Shown here piece by piece: positions 59,801 to 64,000 of a stretch of DNA of 64,000 nucleotides; within the stretch, counting starts at the first letter, position 1; the number at the start of each line of letters is the position of its first letter. A program made the translations under genes and the position numbers. The notes beneath the pieces are model-generated. The model was not told the origin of the DNA. It saw only the letters and a list, made by a program, of their open reading frames with translations, and searched no databases. The stretch covers positions 19,239 to 83,238 of the forward strand of contig JAWCQZ010000009.1 of the NCBI GenBank assembly GCA_038869515.1, read 5' to 3'. The DNA is from JAWCQZ01 sp038869515 [NCBI: Halobacteria archaeon] (GTDB lineage Archaea; Halobacteriota; Syntropharchaeia; JACQPP01).

Positions 59801-60897
59801 TTCAACTCCCACCTCCCCAGGATGCTCCCCTCGAAGTCGGTGAGGATGCACTCGGTCTCGATTCCCGGCCCCAGTCTCGCCCGGTTCGCCTCGCACACCT
59901 TCCGGCAGAGAGCGTCGAAGAAGCCCGCGACCCCGCGCGCCTGCACGATTTCCATCACGTGCCTCGCGGTGTTCGCCCTTTCGATTTCGGCCGCGACAGC
60001 AGGCGGCGCGCCGCACCCCCGCGCGAGTTCGGCCATGAACCGGGTGTCCACCTCGCTCTTGCGCGCGTGGGTGTGGCCGGTCCCCTTCGCCTGCTTGGAG
60101 AGTTTTCCGATCATCCCGCAGGTGGTGACCCGGCGGACCCCCCGGGCCGCCGCCTCCTTCAGGGCGAACTCGACGAAGTCCCCCATCTGGACGAACGCCT
60201 CCTCGGGGAGGTGCGGCAGCAGTTTCATGGCGAAGTCCTCGCTCTTGCCCCCGGTGGTCACCACGAGGTGGTCGCACCCGTTGGCCCGGGCGACGTCGAT
60301 GCCCTGGGTGATGCTCGCCTTGAAGGCGGCGGTGCTGTAGGGGTAGACGATGCCGGTGGTCCCGAGGATGGAGATGCCGCCGACGATGCCGAGCCGGTCG
60401 TTCAGGGTGCGCCTGGCCAACTCCGCGCCCTTCGGGACCGTCACCGAGACCCGCAGACCGCGCCCGTTCGCCAGGGGCGCCAGGTGGTCCATGAGCATCT
60501 TCCGGGGAACGGGGTTGATGGCGGGAGCGCCCACCTCGAGCCCGAGGCCGGGCTTGGTGACCCTTCCGACGCCGGTCCCCCCCTCAATGCGGACGCCGGG
60601 CGACGGGTCCCACCGCGCCTCGGCGCCGATTTCCGCATTGTGGGTGCAGTCGGGGTCGTCGCCCCCGTCCTTGATGGTGGCGCAGTAGGCCCGGTCGGGG
60701 CCGACCTCGGCCCGGGACATCCGGAACTTCACGCGCTCGCCCCTCGGGAGGGCGATTTCGACCTCCTCCACAGGCCGCTGGTCGCGCAGGGAGAGGGCGG
60801 CGGCGAGTGCGGCCGCGGTGGCGCACGCCCCGGTGGTGTATCCGGTGCGGAGGGGCTTCCGGGGCACCGGGTCGAGCCCCCCCTCGGCGTCGCTCAC
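59797..60897 (-). CDS. cbiD: Cobalt-precorrin-5B C1-methyltransferase CbiD
   Basis: A 366-residue enzyme methylating C-1, of the anaerobic route. The signature RTGYTTGACATAAA is at about 17-30, the DDPDCTHNAEIGA and GTTGIVYPYSTAAF motifs are present, and GMIGKLSKQAKGTGHTHARK is near the end. GTG 60897 overlaps the cbiC stop (GTGA). Confidence 0.93.
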   Translation of the reverse strand: MSDAEGGLDPVPRKPLRTGYTTGACATAAALAAALSLRDQRPVEEVEIALPRGERVKFRMSRAEVGPDRAYCATIKDGGDDPDCTHNAEIGAEARWDPSPGVRIEGGTGVGRVTKPGLGLEVGAPAINPVPRKMLMDHLAPLANGRGLRVSVTVPKGAELARRTLNDRLGIVGGISILGTTGIVYPYSTAAFKASITQGIDVARANGCDHLVVTTGGKSEDFAMKLLPHLPEEAFVQMGDFVEFALKEAAARGVRRVTTCGMIGKLSKQAKGTGHTHARKSEVDTRFMAELARGCGAPPAVAAEIERANTARHVMEIVQARGVAGFFDALCRKVCEANRARLGPGIETECILTDFEGSILGRWELK

Positions 60898-61562
60898 CGG
60901 GAACCTCCGTTGGCGTCGAGGAGCCGCAGGAGGGCGTTGATGATGGCGACGGCCACGGTGGAGCCCCCCTTGCGGCCCCGGGCCACGATGGAGGGGACCG
61001 GGAGCCCCAGCAGCGCCTCCTTGGACTCCGCCGCCTGGACGAAACCCACGGGGGCGCCCACCACCAGCGCGGGCCGGAGGACGCCCGAGTTCACCAGATC
61101 GACGAGGGCGAGGAGGGCCGTGGGGGCGTTGCCGACCGCCACGACCGGGCGCGCGTCACGGCCGAGCACCCGCGCCGCCTTCTTCATCGCCGCGATGGCG
61201 CGGGTCGTGTTCTCCCGCTTCGCCGCCTCCGCCACGTCGGGGTCGCCCATGAAGCAGTGGAGGGCGCAGCCGCGCTTCTCGAGGGCGGCGCGGTTGACGC
61301 CGGAGCGGACCATCTCCACGTCCACGAGGACCGGCGCCCCGGAGCGGAATGCGGAGAGTGCCGAGGGGACCGCCTCGGGGTGGATGTGGAGGTTCTTCAC
61401 GAAGTCGTAATCGGCCGAGGAGTGGACGACCCGCCGGAGGATTTCGAAGTGCCCGGGCGCGAACTGGGCGGCCCGGACCCCCATCTGGGCGAGCTCCGAC
61501 TCGATGATGGCGAAGGACTTGCGCTCGATTTCGTCCGCCTTCGGCAGTTCGTACCCCGCCAT
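60894..61562 (-). CDS. cbiC: Cobalt-precorrin-8X methylmutase CbiC
   Basis: A 222-residue methylmutase that moves the C-11 methyl to C-12 to give cobyrinate. RVVHSSADYDFVKNL carries the catalytic His (about residue 46), GNAPTALLAL and GAPVGFVQAAESKEAL are conserved. ATG 61562 lies at the stop of the cobQ fusion gene. Confidence 0.92.
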   Translation of the reverse strand: MAGYELPKADEIERKSFAIIESELAQMGVRAAQFAPGHFEILRRVVHSSADYDFVKNLHIHPEAVPSALSAFRSGAPVLVDVEMVRSGVNRAALEKRGCALHCFMGDPDVAEAAKRENTTRAIAAMKKAARVLGRDARPVVAVGNAPTALLALVDLVNSGVLRPALVVGAPVGFVQAAESKEALLGLPVPSIVARGRKGGSTVAVAIINALLRLLDANGGSR

Positions 61563-63856
61563 CACCCCTCCCTCCCCCGGCCCTCGAGGAGCCGCAGGAC
61601 GGCGTGCCCCAGCCGCTCCTCGATGTGGTCGGCGAGCCGGTCGAGGCCCCGCTCCCGCTGCTCGTCGCGGGTCGGCCCCCGGACGGGCAGCGGCGGGAGG
61701 CCCTTGCGCCCCCTCAGGAAGTTGAGGAATTCGCGCCGGACCGCGGGCGAGTCGAAGATGCCGTGGAGGGAGGTTCCCCAGACCATCCCGTCGGGCGCGG
61801 CGACCCCCTCCGCGGCGTCGCAGGGCGCGCCATCCCTCTCCTGGAGGCGGAAGAGGGGCCGCGCCGAGGGGCCCGGCCGCGGGACTCCCATATGGATTTC
61901 GTACGCCTCGAAGGGCTCGGAGCCGAAGGGACCCCCGTTCACCTGCCGGGCGCGGACCCGGGCAGTGACCTTCGAGGGGCGGAACTCGGTGGAGAGGTCG
62001 AGGAGCCCGAGCCCGTCGCACCGCGCCCCGTTCCCCTCGACGCCCAGGGGGTCGAGAATCTCACGGCCGAGCATCTGGTAGCCGCCGCAGATGCCGAGGA
62101 TGGGGACCCGGCCGGCCCGGGCCGCGATGGCCCCGGCGAGGCCCCGCTCGCGGAGATGGGCGAGATCGGCGGCGGTGGACTTGGTCCCCGGGAGGACGAT
62201 GGCGTCCGAGCCCTCCAGGTCTCCGGGGCGGTCCGCATAGCGGACCTCCACGTCCGGTTCGCGGGCCAGGGCGTCGAAGTCGGTGAAGTTGGAGATGTGC
62301 GGGAGGCGGACGACGGCAACGGTGACCGCCCTCTCCGGTCCGGGCGGCGCGGCCCCCTCTTCGAGGGTGAGGGAGTCCTCGGGGTCCAGACCCAGGTCGC
62401 CCAGGTGGTCCACGACGCCGGCGACCGGGATTCCGGTCCTCGCCTCGACGTCCCGGACGGCCGGTTCGAGCAGCGACGGGTCGCCCCGGAACTTGTTGAG
62501 GACAAAGCCCCGGATGCGTGCCCGTTCCTGGGGGGGGAGGAGGACCCAAGTGCCGATGAGCGAGGCGAAGGCGCCGCCCCGCTCGATGTCCGCGACGAGG
62601 AGGGCGTCGGCCCCGACCTTCGCGGCGAGCGAAAGATTGGTGAAGTCGAGGCCGCGGAGGTTGGGCTCGGCGGGGGAGCCCGCTCCCTCCATCACGACGA
62701 CGTCGGCGGACTCCCCGAGGCGCCGCAGGGAATCGAGGGCCGCCGCCTCCCACATCTCGCGGCGCGCGTAGTAGTCGGGGGCCTCGAGGGTCCCCCAGGG
62801 CCGCCCGAGGAGGATGACCTGGGACCGGCGGCCGACGCCGGTGGGCTTCAAGAGGATGGGGTTCATCTCGACCCGTGGCTCCGTCCGCGCCGCCCGCGCC
62901 TGGAGCATCTGGGCGCGCGCCAGTTCCCCGCCGCCGGGGGCCACCCCCGAGTTCAGGCTCATGTTCTGGGCCTTGAAGGGGACGACCTGCAGCCCCCGGC
63001 GGGAGAGGAGGCGGCAGAGGCCGGCGACGAGGAGCGACTTGCCGGCGTGGCTCGACGTCCCGACCACCATCAGCATCGCGGGCGGGAGCGGGCGGGCCCC
63101 GGCGGCGCGCTCGAGAAGCACGCCGGCGATGCGCGGGTCGGGGCCGAGGGGCGGGGAGACGGCGACGTCGGCGCCCCCCCGGCGGGCCTCCCCGACTGCT
63201 TCGGCAATGCGCCGCGTCAGCGTCCCGTGGAACAGGAGGCAGGGGACGACGGCGACGCGGCGGGCGCCGGAGGCGAGGGCCCTCTCCAGCCCCTCCTCGA
63301 GAGAGGGGCGCAGGACGTCCATGTAGGCCTCGAAGGTCCGCGGGTGGTCGGCGCGGAACTCGGCGACCGCCTCCAGGAACGCGGCTCTGGCGTCGGGGTC
63401 GGAGGAGCCGCGCCCCACCATGAGGAGCGCGGTCTCCTGCCCGGGCGGGGCGACCGCGGCGACCCGCTCCCGAAGGAGGGCGCGGATGGAGTCGTGGAGG
63501 CCGAGGGGCTCGCCGAACCGGACCCGGACGCCCCGATGGCGCAGGGCCGCGCGCCGGAGCAGGTCGGGAATCTCCCCCTTCACGTGGCCGCCCCGGGCGA
63601 AGAAGAGGGGGACGGCGACGATTTCGCACGCCCCGGCCTCCACGCACTTGGCGATGCCCGCGGGGATGTCGGGCTCGCTCAGTTCGAGGAAGGCGGGCTG
63701 GACGATGTCGTAGCCCTTGCCGTGGAGCATGGCGCAGACCTGGTGGAACTCGTCCGTTCGCTCGCGGGAGCCGTGGCCGATGACGAGGAGGGCGCGCTTG
63801 AAGGATGAAGGATGAAGGATGAAGGATGAAAGGGGATTTTCAGAGAGGTTTTTCAT
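61562..63856 (-). CDS. Sirohydrochlorin cobaltochelatase CbiX fused to cobyric acid synthase CobQ
   Basis: A 764-residue two-enzyme protein. Residues 15-260 are a long CbiX with two half-domains (IGHGSRERTDE, FARGGHVKGEIP with the metal His, then VGRGSSDPDARA and LLFHGTL), inserting cobalt into sirohydrochlorin. Residues 262-764 are CobQ/CbiP: MVVGTSSHAGKSLLVAGLCR, VPFKAQNMSLNSG, MNPILLKP, and the glutaminase triad Cys in ILGICGGYQMLG and His in WGTSLHGIFDS. So the first and a late step are joined. The N-terminus (SENPLSSFILHPSSFKRA) is coded by a heptamer tandem repeat. It is the leading gene of the operon. CbiA and CbiJ are not seen in the window. Confidence 0.9.
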   Translation of the reverse strand: MKNLSENPLSSFILHPSSFKRALLVIGHGSRERTDEFHQVCAMLHGKGYDIVQPAFLELSEPDIPAGIAKCVEAGACEIVAVPLFFARGGHVKGEIPDLLRRAALRHRGVRVRFGEPLGLHDSIRALLRERVAAVAPPGQETALLMVGRGSSDPDARAAFLEAVAEFRADHPRTFEAYMDVLRPSLEEGLERALASGARRVAVVPCLLFHGTLTRRIAEAVGEARRGGADVAVSPPLGPDPRIAGVLLERAAGARPLPPAMLMVVGTSSHAGKSLLVAGLCRLLSRRGLQVVPFKAQNMSLNSGVAPGGGELARAQMLQARAARTEPRVEMNPILLKPTGVGRRSQVILLGRPWGTLEAPDYYARREMWEAAALDSLRRLGESADVVVMEGAGSPAEPNLRGLDFTNLSLAAKVGADALLVADIERGGAFASLIGTWVLLPPQERARIRGFVLNKFRGDPSLLEPAVRDVEARTGIPVAGVVDHLGDLGLDPEDSLTLEEGAAPPGPERAVTVAVVRLPHISNFTDFDALAREPDVEVRYADRPGDLEGSDAIVLPGTKSTAADLAHLRERGLAGAIAARAGRVPILGICGGYQMLGREILDPLGVEGNGARCDGLGLLDLSTEFRPSKVTARVRARQVNGGPFGSEPFEAYEIHMGVPRPGPSARPLFRLQERDGAPCDAAEGVAAPDGMVWGTSLHGIFDSPAVRREFLNFLRGRKGLPPLPVRGPTRDEQRERGLDRLADHIEERLGHAVLRLLEGRGREG
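63803..63830. repeat. Heptamer tandem repeat, four copies
   Basis: GGATGAA is repeated four times without error (63803-63809, 63810-63816, 63817-63823, 63824-63830). It lies in the 5' coding end of the CbiX-CobQ gene, where it encodes FILHPSSF-type residues. Copy-number change by one unit would shift the frame relative to the ATG. Confidence 0.92.
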
Positions 63857-63895
63857 CCTCGCTTTTTCACCTTCTTTGCTACAGTTAGAACATAG

Positions 63896-63934
63896 GCCGT
63901 TTTCCGCGCGGGCGGAGCCCGCGCGGAAAACGGC
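63896..63934. repeat. Perfect 18-bp-arm palindrome upstream of the cobalamin operon
   Basis: GCCGTTTTCCGCGCGGGC (63896-63913) and its exact complement (63917-63934) flank a GGA loop. The GTTTTC core, GC flanks and GGA loop match the style of the other elements. It lies 40 nt upstream of the first operon gene and could be a terminator for a gene beyond the window or a dispersed repeat. Confidence 0.85.
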
Positions 63935-64000
63935 AGGTCCACCCCCGGGGCCTCCCCCCGCACACGGGGTCCCGGGGGTCGGCCCTCGCGGAACCCGCCC

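Noticed and set aside
63857-63895. Cobalamin riboswitch before the operon
   Set aside because: No recognisable B12-box sequence or expected leader length; the leader is short and only a simple palindrome is present further up.

Overview
The window is a gene-dense, very GC-rich archaeal chromosome segment. The archaeal assignment rests on several genes together: a two-ring CDC48 ATPase, ribosomal protein S17e, the KEOPS subunit Cgi121, an archaeal aldolase/ADH-synthase, a presenilin-type membrane protease, a dolichol-type glycosyltransferase set, and TATA-like boxes about 25-30 nt before many start codons with no leader (leaderless transcription). Many start codons are GTG and many genes overlap by 4 nt (ATGA/GTGA). 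The overall style fits an uncultured high-GC euryarchaeal lineage such as Thermoplasmatota; that is inference and no lineage marker was tested.

Layout. 1-4.6 kb: leucine-type genes leuC (partial) and leuB, separated by an AT-richer lipoprotein gene, a palindromic repeat and a VapBC toxin-antitoxin pair. 4.6-13.7 kb: cgi121, a broken macro-domain gene, an MbfA-like iron exporter overlapping an MpaB-family oxygenase, a radical SAM protein, an acetolactate-synthase-like TPP enzyme, a DEAD-box RNA helicase, and mutY fused to a Nudix domain with a palindromic element inserted in frame. 13.7-14.7 kb: an AT-rich Mrr-type restriction enzyme. 14.7-22.7 kb: housekeeping genes (glycosidase-like, GlcD oxidase, tRNA-Arg, GYD protein, dienelactone hydrolase, aldolase, presenilin homologue, ROK kinase).

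22.9-26.4 kb is a clear AT-rich island holding a DUF1998-type helicase and a phospholipase-D-like nuclease, a likely defence pair. Next to it, 26.6-31.2 kb carries a CARF-type regulator split by an in-frame TGA and, divergently, a tightly coupled operon: small membrane protein, winged helix, HNH protein, AAA+ ATPase, multi-spanning membrane protein, PrsW-like protease and a tiny acidic protein. This is the best candidate here for an undescribed system.

31.3-54.4 kb: protein phosphatase, RNase J-like nuclease, thyX, an AAA+ ATPase, a KaiC-like ATPase, a membrane glycosylation cluster, a TPR protein, dapA/dapB, rps17e, an epimerase, a TlyA-like methyltransferase, a HEPN/MNT pair with a fused AbrB domain, ilvE, an Lrp regulator, larC and cdc48.

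54.4-63.9 kb: a leftward cobalamin operon of the anaerobic (early cobalt) route: CbiX-CobQ fusion, CbiC, CbiD, CbiET, CbiL, CbiG, CbiH, CbiF and a ferredoxin. Most of its genes overlap by 4 nt or less, but dispersed palindromic elements sit inside it and supply coding sequence at the CbiH/CbiF junction. These GC-rich palindromes recur throughout the window, both between genes and inside them.
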